Positions 1-8,652 are shown, numbered from the stretch's first letter. The stretch: DNA of 17,402 bases from 2-02-FULL-62-14 sp035632555 (GCA_035632555.1 DASQGO010000122.1:1-17402); one strand, 5' to 3'. Notes: generated by a model not told the origin, from the letters alone. Numbers and translations: made by a program.

Positions 1-300
1 TTTTATCTGCTGCTGACGCTGGTGGCCGTGACGGTGGTCGTGTCGCTCAAAACAGTCGGGGCGATTTTGGTCTTCGCGATGGTGCTGATCCCTGCTTCGA
101 CGGCTTATCAGCTCACCCACAGCCTGGCGCAGATGATGACGCTATCGGTCGTCATCGGCATCCTCTGCGCGGCCGGCGGCGTCCTGCTCTCGTCTGCCTG
201 GGACCTGCCGTCAGGTCCGGCCATCGTGCTGCTCGCGACCGCAGTGTTTTTCCTCTCTGTGCTGTTCTCGCCTAAACGACGGCGTCGGGTCTGTGCCTAA
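1..300 (+). CDS. ABC-3 family metal-ion (Zn/Mn/Fe) ABC transporter permease, C-terminal fragment
   Basis: The gene is cut by the left window edge; frame 1 is open from base 1 to a TAA at 298-300. The visible ~99 residues contain the family hallmark for the end of a ZnuB/MntB-type permease: a SLKTVGAILVFAMVLIPAST segment (the usual 'VG.LLV.ALL..PA..A' motif), then a hydrophobic helix, a short SAWDLPSGPAIV loop and a last hydrophobic helix, followed by a basic KRRRR tail. Such permeases form the membrane channel of ABC importers for zinc, manganese or iron, working with an ATPase and a periplasmic binding protein, both presumably encoded to the left. The metal cannot be told from this fragment. 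The gene converges with the secreted repeat protein, whose stop lies 19 bases away. The family call is firm; the substrate is unknown. Confidence 0.85.
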   Translation, partial: FYLLLTLVAVTVVVSLKTVGAILVFAMVLIPASTAYQLTHSLAQMMTLSVVIGILCAAGGVLLSSAWDLPSGPAIVLLATAVFFLSVLFSPKRRRRVCA

Positions 301-319
301 CCATATCGCGTTCAGCCGT

Positions 320-1456
320 CTATCGTCGTCTTGCGCGGGGCGTGCCCCGGCAGATTGACTGATACGCCTCGTCGGCCGTTCGGCATTCGAGATCGCGCTT
401 GGCCTGCTCCGCGTGGAAATCCACAAGAAACTCCTGGACCGCCGCATAACAGTCGGCCTTGTACGGGCCGTCCACGATGCGGCAGAGCGCGATGCTGCGC
501 TGGGGGCTGGCATGGGTGAATCCGAAGTCTTTCACGGCTCCCCGGAAGCATTGGCCGATCCGATTCGGCGGACCCAGCAAGCACAACGTGCGCACCCGTT
601 CTGCATTCGTCAGGGTGTACCCGCTGACATCCCGTCCGAGGCTCCGGACGCACGTTTCGATCAGATCGGCCGGCGCCTGCTCGCATTCCTGGAAGGTTTT
701 GGCGAAATCATAGCCGTTGAACGTCAGCATGGCGGAGGTTTGCATCATATAGCAGGACCGCTGGTAACGTTTCTCCACGGCGTTGCACGGGTAGTGCGGG
801 TCACCGGCGTCGAGCAGTTTTGCGGGCGGGGCGTGTTCAGCATGTTCGTCATGGCCGGCATGGGCCTGGGTTTGAAACGCGATGACGTTTTCCATGAAGG
901 CGCCCCCGTAGCAGGATTCCCGATCCCACATCGTCGGGAGGGCATCGCAAAACGTGAGCGCCTTGAAGAGGTCATGTTGAAAATGCAGGGTCAGGCCATG
1001 CCCCAGCCCGTGCACGCACTGAAACTTCATGAAAATCGGGCGCTGGGCGTCCTTCACGCCGCTGCACACCGTGGCGATGTCCTTCGGGGCCAGGTTGGGG
1101 AACTGGCTGACGTAGCCTTCCAGCACGCCGTGGTAGCACCCGGACCAGAAGGTGTCTTTGCAATGGGAGAAGGCGGTCGCGGCGTCCTTGTAATGAGCGA
1201 AGGAAAATTTTCCGATGTGATGCGTGTAGGGATGGGAGTAGTGGCGGACATCGGGATCCACCGAGGCCAGCTGCTGGAGCGCATCCAGGGCCTGTTCCGT
1301 CCCCTGCGTTTGGATGATCCGCCCCAGCAGCTGTTTGTAGCAGGGGATCTTGTCCTGATAGGACTTTGTCCGGCACTCCTCTCCGGCTGCTTCAGCTGTC
1401 GCGGCAAGACGGAGAAGCAGGAAGGGCAATGCCACTGCCATGACACACAGCCGCAT
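320..1456 (-). CDS. Secreted Cys-pair repeat protein with a His-rich loop, function unknown
   Basis: I chose the ATG at 1456 (378 residues) because it follows a GTGAGG ribosome site by 8 bases and opens a signal peptide: MRLC, a hydrophobic core to about residue 20, then an AEAAG-like cleavage region. A GTG start at 1477 would add seven residues. The mature protein has 18 cysteines falling into nine pairs (28/39, 99/107, 131/147, 170/182, 224/235, 258/269, 292/303, 325/336, 358/369). From 224 onward the pairs are C-x10-C and recur every 33-34 residues. This implies tandem helix-turn-helix units, probably locked by disulfides, in the style of Helicobacter Sel1-like Cys-rich (Hcp) proteins. A His-rich stretch near 199-208 (HAGHDEHAEH) interrupts the repeats. 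Other conserved-looking motifs are YTHHIG (77-82), GCYHG (106-110) and VHGLGHG (148-154). The C-terminus is basic. I do not recognise a named family; a periplasmic or outer-surface binding role is inference. Confidence 0.8.
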   Translation of the reverse strand: MRLCVMAVALPFLLLRLAATAEAAGEECRTKSYQDKIPCYKQLLGRIIQTQGTEQALDALQQLASVDPDVRHYSHPYTHHIGKFSFAHYKDAATAFSHCKDTFWSGCYHGVLEGYVSQFPNLAPKDIATVCSGVKDAQRPIFMKFQCVHGLGHGLTLHFQHDLFKALTFCDALPTMWDRESCYGGAFMENVIAFQTQAHAGHDEHAEHAPPAKLLDAGDPHYPCNAVEKRYQRSCYMMQTSAMLTFNGYDFAKTFQECEQAPADLIETCVRSLGRDVSGYTLTNAERVRTLCLLGPPNRIGQCFRGAVKDFGFTHASPQRSIALCRIVDGPYKADCYAAVQEFLVDFHAEQAKRDLECRTADEAYQSICRGTPRARRR

Positions 1457-1519
1457 CGTGTGAGCCTCACGCAACACGGGGAAATACTACGGCAGAGAGG
1501 GAATGAATGCCAGCGGCCG

Positions 1520-1933
1520 TCACTTCGGAGGGACGTGCTTTTTCCGGTCCCACACCATGCCGGTTTGTTCGTGGGAACTGAAGCCGAGCTTTTCGTAGAA
1601 AGTCTGCTTGTCGCGCGTGCAGAGCCAGAAGAGTTCCACGCGTGTGAGTGCCGGATGGTGCAGAATCTTTTCCATGATCTGGGTGCCGATATCCTGGCCC
1701 TGGTAGTCCGGGTCGACGATGACGTCCCAGATGGAGGCGCGGTAGACATAATCGGTCAGCACGCGGCCGAACCCGATCAGTTGCGGGCCGTCCCAGACGG
1801 AAATCGCCAGATCAGTATGGGCCAGCATGTCCGTAATGCCAGCCACCGTGCGGGCCTTCGCCCAGGGCGCGCAGTCGTAGAGTCTGACGAGCAGGGTGGG
1901 GTCGAAATCCTTGCGTTCGGAGAAGGTGATCAT
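1520..1933 (-). CDS. GNAT-family N-acetyltransferase
   Basis: This 137-residue protein has the GNAT fold signature. Strands run up to VIVDPDYQGQDIGTQIM, where QGQDIG (78-83) is the acetyl-CoA pyrophosphate-binding Q/RxxGxG/A loop. The FYEKLGF motif near 112-118 is typical of the last helix and strand in this family. The length is usual for a single-domain GNAT. It would transfer an acetyl group from acetyl-CoA to an amine, but the acceptor cannot be read from the sequence and the neighbours give no hint. The ATG at 1933 is the only reasonable start. A strong AAGGAGG lies 17 bases upstream, too far for normal spacing, with the small inverted repeat GCTCT-CA-AGAGC in between. The gene is divergent from the zinc-ribbon gene. 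Confidence 0.85.
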   Translation of the reverse strand: MITFSERKDFDPTLLVRLYDCAPWAKARTVAGITDMLAHTDLAISVWDGPQLIGFGRVLTDYVYRASIWDVIVDPDYQGQDIGTQIMEKILHHPALTRVELFWLCTRDKQTFYEKLGFSSHEQTGMVWDRKKHVPPK

Positions 1934-1937
1934 GCTC

Positions 1938-1967
1938 TTGAGAGCGACAGCCTCCTTATATTATGGT
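1938..1967 (+). promoter_or_regulatory. Possible sigma70 promoter for the zinc-ribbon gene
   Basis: A TTGAGA (1938-1943, 5 of 6 to consensus) is followed after 18 bases by TATGGT (1962-1967, 4 of 6, including the three best-conserved positions). It would start transcription near 1974, about 40 bases before the ATG at 2013. The AT-rich segment TATATTAT between the elements offers alternative -10 boxes at poorer spacing. This is prediction from motif and position only. Confidence 0.35.
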
Positions 1968-2012
1968 AGTCCCCGTTGGTGCAAGACTTAATTGCCGAAG
2001 AGGTGAACGGCC

Positions 2013-2189
2013 ATGACGAAGGTTCGGAGCTGTCCCCGCTGCTTCAAGTTGATGTGGGTGAAGGACGAAGCGATGGAAGTCCTGGACGAGACGACCATCC
2101 GGGCGAAGTGCCCGCACTGCCATGAACTCGTCCGTCTGAAACTTGTCACGCAGGGCGCCAACTCGGCCGGACCGAAGATGGGGCATTGA
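2013..2189 (+). CDS. Small zinc-ribbon protein (58 aa)
   Basis: This short + strand gene begins with ATG at 2013 behind an excellent ribosome site (GAGGTGA at 2000-2006, 6-base spacer) and ends with TGA at 2187-2189. The protein has two CPxC knuckles, CPRC at residues 7-10 and CPHC at 33-36, 22 residues apart. This is the spacing and form of a four-Cys zinc ribbon. The C-terminal 20 residues are polar and Gly/Ser-containing. Zinc ribbons of this size often act as nucleic-acid-binding or regulatory adaptors, or as structural zinc proteins, but the specific role is unknown. It runs against the surrounding minus-strand genes, is divergent from the GNAT gene, and stops one base before the convergent hypothetical gene. 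The strong ribosome site and paired motifs make it a real gene rather than a shadow. Confidence 0.75.
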   Translation: MTKVRSCPRCFKLMWVKDEAMEVLDETTIRAKCPHCHELVRLKLVTQGANSAGPKMGH

Positions 2190-2190
2190 C

Positions 2191-2643
2191 TCACAGCCCC
2201 TTGCCTGCACCGTCCAGTTCCGGTTTATTCCCAGGCAGAATTTTATTGAGCGTCGTGCGGTATTCGCCCATACGCTTCTCGTCGGCCTGCCTCACCAGAA
2301 TCTGCTTGTCCCGTTTCATTGTGTCGAGATGATCCAGGATCGCCAGCAGCGGCTGGATGGATCCCAGCAGCTTGCCGGCCTCGAAAGCCTCCAAGGACTC
2401 GATCAGCGGCTCATGGAATTTCTTGTAGGCGGAGTTTCCGCTCTGGGAGCGGAAGCGGGAGACAGCCTGTTCGTAGGTCTCGATGGATTCCGGCGTCGGC
2501 TTGATCCCGCCGGGAACGGCAATGCGCGGGACCATGGCCGGCAGCTTCGAAGCATACTGCTTCAGCGCGGCGATCAGATGACCGATGACGTCGAGAACTT
2601 GGCTCAATTCCACGCGCACCCCGTGTGCGATCGACAAATACAA
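2191..2643 (-). CDS. Hypothetical helical protein (about 150 aa)
   Basis: I do not recognise this family. The predicted product is mostly amphipathic helix: an N-terminal segment VELSQVLDVIGHLIAALKQY, a Pro-rich hinge (LPAMVPRIAVPGGIKPTPES), a second helical stretch around FEAGKLLGSIQPLLAILDHL, and a charged helix ending in a Gly/Lys-rich tail. There is no signal peptide, membrane span or metal motif. The start is uncertain. The first usable codon after the rluD stop is TTG at 2643, without a clear ribosome site; a second TTG (2637) and two GTG codons follow within 11 codons. The frame is the same as rluD, beginning 24 bases after the rluD stop, so translation may be coupled. It converges with the zinc-ribbon gene. 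A cytoplasmic protein of unknown role. Confidence 0.6.
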   Translation of the reverse strand: MYLSIAHGVRVELSQVLDVIGHLIAALKQYASKLPAMVPRIAVPGGIKPTPESIETYEQAVSRFRSQSGNSAYKKFHEPLIESLEAFEAGKLLGSIQPLLAILDHLDTMKRDKQILVRQADEKRMGEYRTTLNKILPGNKPELDGAGKGL

Positions 2644-2667
2644 TGCTCGCAGGGAGGAGTCAAGCGA

Positions 2668-3621
2668 TCACGCGTTGGCTGCGACTGCTGTCCGCAACCC
2701 GGCGAGCACGGAGGCCATGTCTGGAGGAACCGGCGAGGTGAATTCCATCGGCTTGCCGGTGGCCGGATGCTGGAACCCAAGCGTTTTGGCGTGCAGCATC
2801 ACGCGCGGGATGTCGAGCGCTTCGAGCGCCTGCACTTTGCGCCCGCCATACGTGGGATCGCCGAGCATCGGATGACCGAGCGCGGTCATGTGTACGCGGA
2901 GTTGATGCGTCCGTCCGGTCTTGGGAAATAAATCCACACGCGCGGCAATCTTGCCGAATCGCTCGACCACCTCGTATTCCGTGGCGGACGGCCTGGGTCG
3001 TGCCGTACGGGCTGAAAACTTCTTTCGTTCTTTGGTGTCCCGCCCGATGGCCAGTTCGATCAGCCCATGGCCTTTTTTGGGCACGCCCCAGACCAGCGCT
3101 TCATATGCGCGCGCGATGGTGTGCTGCTTGAATTGCGCGGCCAAGGCGCGATGCGCCTGGTCGGTCTTGGCGATGACCATGATGCCGGACGTTTCCTTAT
3201 CCAGACGATGGACGAGACCCGGCCGTTCCTTGCCGCCGATTGTGGAGGCAGTTCCTCCCGACGTCTCGAAATGGTAAAGCAGCGCATTGACCAGCGTGCC
3301 GGTCCAGTGTCCCGGTGCCGGGTGCACGACAAGTCCGGCGGGCTTGTTTAGGACGAGCAGTGCCTTGTCTTCGTAGAGGATGTCCAGTGGAATGGGCTCG
3401 CCGTTCAGCTCCAGCGGCTCCGCTTTGGGCACGTCGAACGTGATCCGGTCGCCGGGCTTGATCTTCTGGCTGGCCCTGGCCGCCTCGCCATTGAGCTGCA
3501 CGCGTCCTTTCTCGATCAGACGCTGAACGGCCGAGCGTGACAGGTCGCGCTCGCGATTCGCCAGAAACACGTCGAGCCGTTTCGGCTTTTCCCCTTCGGT
3601 GATGACGAATTCGGTGATCAC
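2668..3621 (-). CDS. rluD: RluA/RluD-family 23S rRNA pseudouridine synthase
   Basis: This 317-residue protein isomerises uridine to pseudouridine. The RluD members act on helix 69 of 23S rRNA during large-subunit assembly. It has an N-terminal S4 RNA-binding domain (about residues 13-60, KRLDVFLANRERDLSRSAVQ...) and a catalytic domain with the HRLDKETSG motif at 138-146, where D141 is the conserved catalytic aspartate. Further conserved segments are LNKPAGLVVHP (91-101) and GRTHQLRVH near 230-240. Length and domain order match RluD; an RluC-type specificity cannot be excluded. The start is GTG at 3621, with no strong ribosome site. It lies 64 bases downstream of atpC on the same strand with no obvious terminator between, so it may be read through from the F1 operon. 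Confidence 0.9.
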   Translation of the reverse strand: MITEFVITEGEKPKRLDVFLANRERDLSRSAVQRLIEKGRVQLNGEAARASQKIKPGDRITFDVPKAEPLELNGEPIPLDILYEDKALLVLNKPAGLVVHPAPGHWTGTLVNALLYHFETSGGTASTIGGKERPGLVHRLDKETSGIMVIAKTDQAHRALAAQFKQHTIARAYEALVWGVPKKGHGLIELAIGRDTKERKKFSARTARPRPSATEYEVVERFGKIAARVDLFPKTGRTHQLRVHMTALGHPMLGDPTYGGRKVQALEALDIPRVMLHAKTLGFQHPATGKPMEFTSPVPPDMASVLAGLRTAVAANA

Positions 3622-3685
3622 GCGTGCGTGCCAGGATTCACAGGTGAACAGGTGTGCGGCAGACTATCGGGTTACGAAGCGAGAA

Positions 3686-4102
3686 TCAATGACCGCGACG
3701 GGCGCGCTCGGCGATTTTCTTGCGGAGGCGGGCTTTCTCGAGACTGATCTGGGCTTCTTTGACGTCGGACGGCAAGCCGCCGGTCTGGAGGCGCTGTTCG
3801 GCTTCGGCAACTTTCTGAGCGGCCCGATCAACATCGATGTCTTCCGCCTTCTCAGCGACCTCGGCGAGGATCGTCACCTTGGACGGGTTGACTTCCGCAT
3901 AGCCCCAGAGGACGGACATGTAATGCCAGACGTTGTCGATTTTATATTGCAGCTCGCCAATCTTAAGTGTCGTGAGAAACGCGGCATGACCCGGCAGCAC
4001 GCCGAACTCTCCGCCTGCGCCGGGCGCAATGACTTCATCCACCTGCTTGCTGAGCAGCAGGTGCTCGGGGGTGACGACTTCTAGGAGGATTTTCCCCGCC
4101 AT
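3686..4102 (-). CDS. atpC: ATP synthase F1 epsilon subunit
   Basis: This 138-residue protein is the epsilon subunit, which links the rotor gamma subunit to the c-ring and can inhibit ATP hydrolysis through its C-terminal helices. The N-terminal beta-sandwich is clear (ILLEVVTPEHLLLSKQVDEV, then the diagnostic GEFGVLPGHAAFLTTLKIG around 31-49). A helical C-terminal hairpin rich in Ala, Glu and Arg follows (about 90-138). The length is typical. The ATG at 4102 overlaps the atpD stop by one base (TAATG) and has no strong ribosome site of its own, which implies translational coupling to atpD. It is the last gene of the atpHAGDC run. Confidence 0.96.
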   Translation of the reverse strand: MAGKILLEVVTPEHLLLSKQVDEVIAPGAGGEFGVLPGHAAFLTTLKIGELQYKIDNVWHYMSVLWGYAEVNPSKVTILAEVAEKAEDIDVDRAAQKVAEAEQRLQTGGLPSDVKEAQISLEKARLRKKIAERARRGH

Positions 4103-5547
4103 TACCGTTTCACGCCCAACTTTTCGGCTTTTGCGATGACCTCTTCGATCGGCCCCACCATATAGAAGGCCTGCTCGGGCAGATCGTCGTACTTGCCTTC
4201 GATGATCTCCTTGAAGCTGCGAACCGTGTCCTTGAGTTTCACGTACTTGCCGGGCGAGCCGGTGAAGGCTTCGGCGACGTGGAAGGGCTGTGAGAGGAAC
4301 CGCTGAATCTTTCGCGCACGGGACACGGCGAGCTTGTCGTCCTCGGACAATTCATCCATGCCGAGAATCGCGATGATGTCTTGCAGGTCCTTGTAGCGCT
4401 GCAGCACGGACTGCACGCCGCGCGCGACTTTGTAATGCTCTTCGCCCACAACCTGCGGGTCAAGAATTCTGGACGTGGAGTCCAGCGGGTCCACGGCCGG
4501 ATAAATGCCCAGTTCGGCCAGCTGACGTGAGAGCACGGTCGTGGCGTCCAGGTGCGCGAAGGCTGTCGCCGGCGCCGGGTCGGTCAGGTCGTCGGCCGGC
4601 ACGTAAATCGCCTGCACCGACGTAATAGAGCCCCGCTTCGTCGAGGTGATGCGTTCCTGCAGCGCGCCCATCTCGGTGCTGAGGGTCGGCTGGTAGCCGA
4701 CGGCTGAAGGCATGCGGCCCAGCAAGGCGGACACTTCGGAGCCGGCCTGCGTGAACCGGAAGATGTTATCGATGAACAGCAGCACGTCCTGGTTCTCTTC
4801 GTCGCGGAAATATTCCGCCACGGCCAGTCCGGTGAGCGCCACGCGCAGGCGCGCCCCCGGGGGCTCGTTCATCTGACCGTACACAAGCGCGGCCTTGGAC
4901 TTGGTGAAATCCTTGGGATCAATGACTTTGGACTCGCGCATTTCGTGCCAGAGGTCGTTGCCCTCGCGGGTCCGTTCGCCCACACCGGCAAACACCGAGA
5001 AGCCGCCGTGATGGAGCGCGATGTTGTTGATCAGTTCCATGATGATGACGGTCTTGCCCACGCCGGCGCCGCCGAAGAGACCGACCTTGCCGCCTTTTGA
5101 ATAGGGCTCCAGCAGGTCCACGACCTTGATGCCGGTTTCCAGCACCTCGGTCTTGGTTTCCTGTTCATCCAGCTTGGGTGCGGGACGGTGGATCGGATAC
5201 TTCTTCTTGGCGTTGAGCGGGCCCATCTCGTCCACCGGCTCTCCAAGCACGTTGATCAGGCGGCCAAGCGTTTCACGGCCGACCGGCACGGAAATCGGAG
5301 CGCCGGTGTCCTTGACGTTCATCCCGCGGACGAGCCCGTCGGTGGAGGTCATCGCAACCGCGCGCACGCGGTTTTCCCCCAGATGCTGGGCGACCTCGAG
5401 GGTCAGCTTGATCTCCGGGCGGCCGGACTTCTTATCTTCCGGTTCTTCGACCCGTATCGCGTTATAGATATTGGGCAGTTGACCGGGAGGAAACTCCGCG
5501 TCGATGACCGGCCCGATGATTTGAAGAACTTTTCCAGTTGTGCTCAC
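4102..5547 (-). CDS. atpD: ATP synthase F1 beta subunit (catalytic)
   Basis: The beta subunit carries the catalytic ATP-making sites of F1 on the cytoplasmic side of the membrane. All signatures are present in 481 residues: Walker A GGAGVGKT at 159-166, the GERTREGNDL segment, Walker B LLFIDNIFR, the ATPase alpha/beta signature near PAVDPLDSTSR, and a C-terminal DELSEDD version of the DELSEED torque loop. The start is GTG at 5547, preceded by GAAGGAG with a 6-base spacer. That ribosome site sits just after the atpG stop, 14 bases upstream. Nothing is missing or odd apart from the conservative last positions of the DELSEED loop. Confidence 0.98.
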   Translation of the reverse strand: MSTTGKVLQIIGPVIDAEFPPGQLPNIYNAIRVEEPEDKKSGRPEIKLTLEVAQHLGENRVRAVAMTSTDGLVRGMNVKDTGAPISVPVGRETLGRLINVLGEPVDEMGPLNAKKKYPIHRPAPKLDEQETKTEVLETGIKVVDLLEPYSKGGKVGLFGGAGVGKTVIIMELINNIALHHGGFSVFAGVGERTREGNDLWHEMRESKVIDPKDFTKSKAALVYGQMNEPPGARLRVALTGLAVAEYFRDEENQDVLLFIDNIFRFTQAGSEVSALLGRMPSAVGYQPTLSTEMGALQERITSTKRGSITSVQAIYVPADDLTDPAPATAFAHLDATTVLSRQLAELGIYPAVDPLDSTSRILDPQVVGEEHYKVARGVQSVLQRYKDLQDIIAILGMDELSEDDKLAVSRARKIQRFLSQPFHVAEAFTGSPGKYVKLKDTVRSFKEIIEGKYDDLPEQAFYMVGPIEEVIAKAEKLGVKR

Positions 5548-5561
5548 GGCTGACTCCTTCG

Positions 5562-6434
5562 TTATTTCAGCGCCTCTGCGCCGCCGACAATGTCCATCAA
5601 TTCCTTCGTGATCGCGGTTTGCCGCGTCTTGTTGTAATAGAGCGTAACTTTTTTGATCAGCTCGCCGGCGTTGCGCGTAGCGCCGTCCATGGCCGCCATC
5701 CGCGCGCCCTGTTCCGCCGCCGATGATTCCAGCAGAATGCGATAGGTCTGGATCTGGAAATGTTTCGGGAGCAGCGCTTTCAGCAACTCGTCCTCGTCCG
5801 GCTCATATTCATAACTGCCGCCCAGTGCGGCGGCCGCCGTGCCGTCGGCCTCCAGGGCCTCAATGGGGAACAGCCGTTCAACGATGACGCGCTGCTGGAT
5901 CGCCGATTTGAATTCGTTGTAGATCACGTACAGCTCGTCGAACGTGCCCTTCACGAAGTTGTCGGTCAGGTCCTGGCCGATATCCAACGCATGTTCAAAG
6001 CTGAGCTTGTCGAATACTTCGGTCCACTGCTGGCGGATCGGCCAGTTGCGGCGCCGGAAAAAGTCGCGGCTCTTGCGGCCGATGAGACTGACGGCGACTT
6101 TACGGCCCCGCCCTTCATGCTCCCGTAACGTTTCAACGGCTTTCCGGATGATGTTCGTATTGAACGCGCCGCAGAGGCCGCGATCGCTGGTGACGACCAG
6201 GACTTCAATCTTGTTGCCGGTGCGTTTCTGCAGCAGCGGATGCGCCGCGCGGTTCACACGCCGGCTGAGGTTGGCCATCACATCGCGCAGCTTGTGCGCA
6301 TAAGCCCGTGACGACAGAATCCGGTCTTGCGCGCGCTTGAGCTTCGCCGCAGCCACCATCTTCATGGCCTTGGTGATCTTCTGGGTATTTTTGACCGCCG
6401 AAATCTTGCGGCGGAGCGATTGCAAACTTGGCAT
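5562..6434 (-). CDS. atpG: ATP synthase F1 gamma subunit
   Basis: The gamma subunit is the central rotor shaft inside the alpha3beta3 ring. At 290 residues it is of normal length. The N-terminal coiled-coil helix (MPSLQSLRRKISAVKNTQKI...MKMVAAAKLKRAQ) and the C-terminal helix (ARMAAMDGATRNAGELIKK...NKTRQTAITKELMDIVGGAEAL) are the two most conserved parts of the family and are both intact. The middle holds the Rossmann-like domain with the SDRGLCGAFN motif. ATG at 6434 follows the atpA stop by 25 bases; the upstream sequence has no good ribosome site, so expression may depend on coupling. Confidence 0.97.
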   Translation of the reverse strand: MPSLQSLRRKISAVKNTQKITKAMKMVAAAKLKRAQDRILSSRAYAHKLRDVMANLSRRVNRAAHPLLQKRTGNKIEVLVVTSDRGLCGAFNTNIIRKAVETLREHEGRGRKVAVSLIGRKSRDFFRRRNWPIRQQWTEVFDKLSFEHALDIGQDLTDNFVKGTFDELYVIYNEFKSAIQQRVIVERLFPIEALEADGTAAAALGGSYEYEPDEDELLKALLPKHFQIQTYRILLESSAAEQGARMAAMDGATRNAGELIKKVTLYYNKTRQTAITKELMDIVGGAEALK

Positions 6435-6459
6435 TGTTTAGCCGGTTGCTGAAACGGCC

Positions 6460-7980
<1,521 letters not shown>

Positions 7981-7983
7981 CGG

Positions 7984-8523
7984 CTACTCCTTGGTCAAAA
8001 TCGTCTGCATGGTGTTGAGCCGGCTGCGCACGCTACTGTCGTAGAGCGTACTGCCGATTCGAATCTGAAGTCCGCCGAGCAGCCTGGGCTCGGTCTGGAA
8101 CGTGATCTCCACATCGCGCTTCAACAAGTCGCGGAGCCTGGTTCTGACCCGTTCCTGTTCGGCATGGTTAAGCGTGGCGGCCGACGTGACGGCGACCTGC
8201 CTGGTGCCCTTGGATTGGTCTGCCAGCGATGCAAAAGCGTCCGCAATATCCGGGAGAAAGCCGATGCGGTTCTTGTGTACCAGCTGCGAGAGGAAGTTTT
8301 TCATGACCGGCGGACTATGCTGTTTGTCCACCAAGGTCGTCAGTACAGCCAGCTTCTCGTCCGCTCCGAAAGCTGGCGAGGCCAGGACGTGTTTCAGGGA
8401 TGGTGATTGCGAGAAGGCCTGGCCCAGCCAGGCGAGACCGGTGCGTGCCGCCTCAATACTCTTGGCATCCAAAAGTTCGAAGAGGGCCTTGGCATATCGG
8501 CGCGCAACAGAGGATTTAATCAC
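7984..8523 (-). CDS. atpH: ATP synthase F1 delta subunit
   Basis: The delta subunit forms the stator joint between the top of F1 and the b subunits. The open frame begins at 8631, but the conserved family start (IKSSVARRYAKALFELL) is reached at a GTG at 8523. This gives 179 residues, the usual delta length, so I take that codon; the 36 extra upstream residues do not look like delta. The C-terminal motif PRLLGGLQIRIGSTLYDSSVRSRL is the family signature. Only a weak AGG lies ahead of the GTG. It is the first gene of the F1 operon, and no b subunit gene lies upstream of it. Confidence 0.94.
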   Translation of the reverse strand: MIKSSVARRYAKALFELLDAKSIEAARTGLAWLGQAFSQSPSLKHVLASPAFGADEKLAVLTTLVDKQHSPPVMKNFLSQLVHKNRIGFLPDIADAFASLADQSKGTRQVAVTSAATLNHAEQERVRTRLRDLLKRDVEITFQTEPRLLGGLQIRIGSTLYDSSVRSRLNTMQTILTKE

Positions 8524-8566
8524 GGACGAACCTGGCAAATCATGCGAAACTCCGCGATGAACAAGG

Positions 8567-8592
8567 AAAAAATTCGTGCGGCGGGGCACGAA
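8567..8592 (-). terminator. Intrinsic-terminator-like hairpin between mnmA and atpH
   Basis: Read on the minus strand, TTCGTGC (8592-8586), a 6-base loop CCCGCC and GCACGAA (8579-8573) form a 7-bp stem directly followed by TTTTTT (8572-8567). This is the layout of a rho-independent terminator. It would end transcripts arriving from mnmA. It begins only a few bases after the predicted atp transcription start, so it could instead be a 5'-end hairpin of the atp message. Confidence 0.6.
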
Positions 8593-8601
8593 AAACGCGC
8601 C

Positions 8602-8631
8602 ACAGTAGCATCCAGTTAAGGGAGCTGTCAA
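8602..8631 (-). promoter_or_regulatory. Sigma70-like promoter for the atpHAGDC operon
   Basis: On the minus strand a perfect TTGACA (8631-8626) is followed after an 18-base spacer by TACTGT (8607-8602), which keeps the three most conserved -10 positions. It lies in the gap after mnmA and would start transcription near 8595, about 70 bases before the atpH start codon. It is the best promoter match I found in the window. Confidence 0.6.
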
Positions 8632-8652
8632 GCAGCCTATCGAGGGGAATTC

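Noticed and set aside
413..1969. A 518-codon open frame on the + strand
   Set aside because: It is antisense to the secreted protein and GNAT genes. Long antisense frames arise from GC-rich third positions; the translation has no recognisable domain.
2143..2931. A 262-codon + strand open frame over the hypothetical gene and rluD
   Set aside because: It overlaps the zinc-ribbon stop and the antisense of rluD; no domain or start signal.
3622..3685. A possible terminator between atpC and rluD
   Set aside because: Only a short TTCAC-CT-GTGAA repeat and a duplicated CACCTG are present, with no stem plus T run.
8524..8631. A 36-residue N-terminal extension of atpH
   Set aside because: It covers the predicted promoter and terminator hairpin, and delta subunits begin at the IKSSVARRYAKAL segment.
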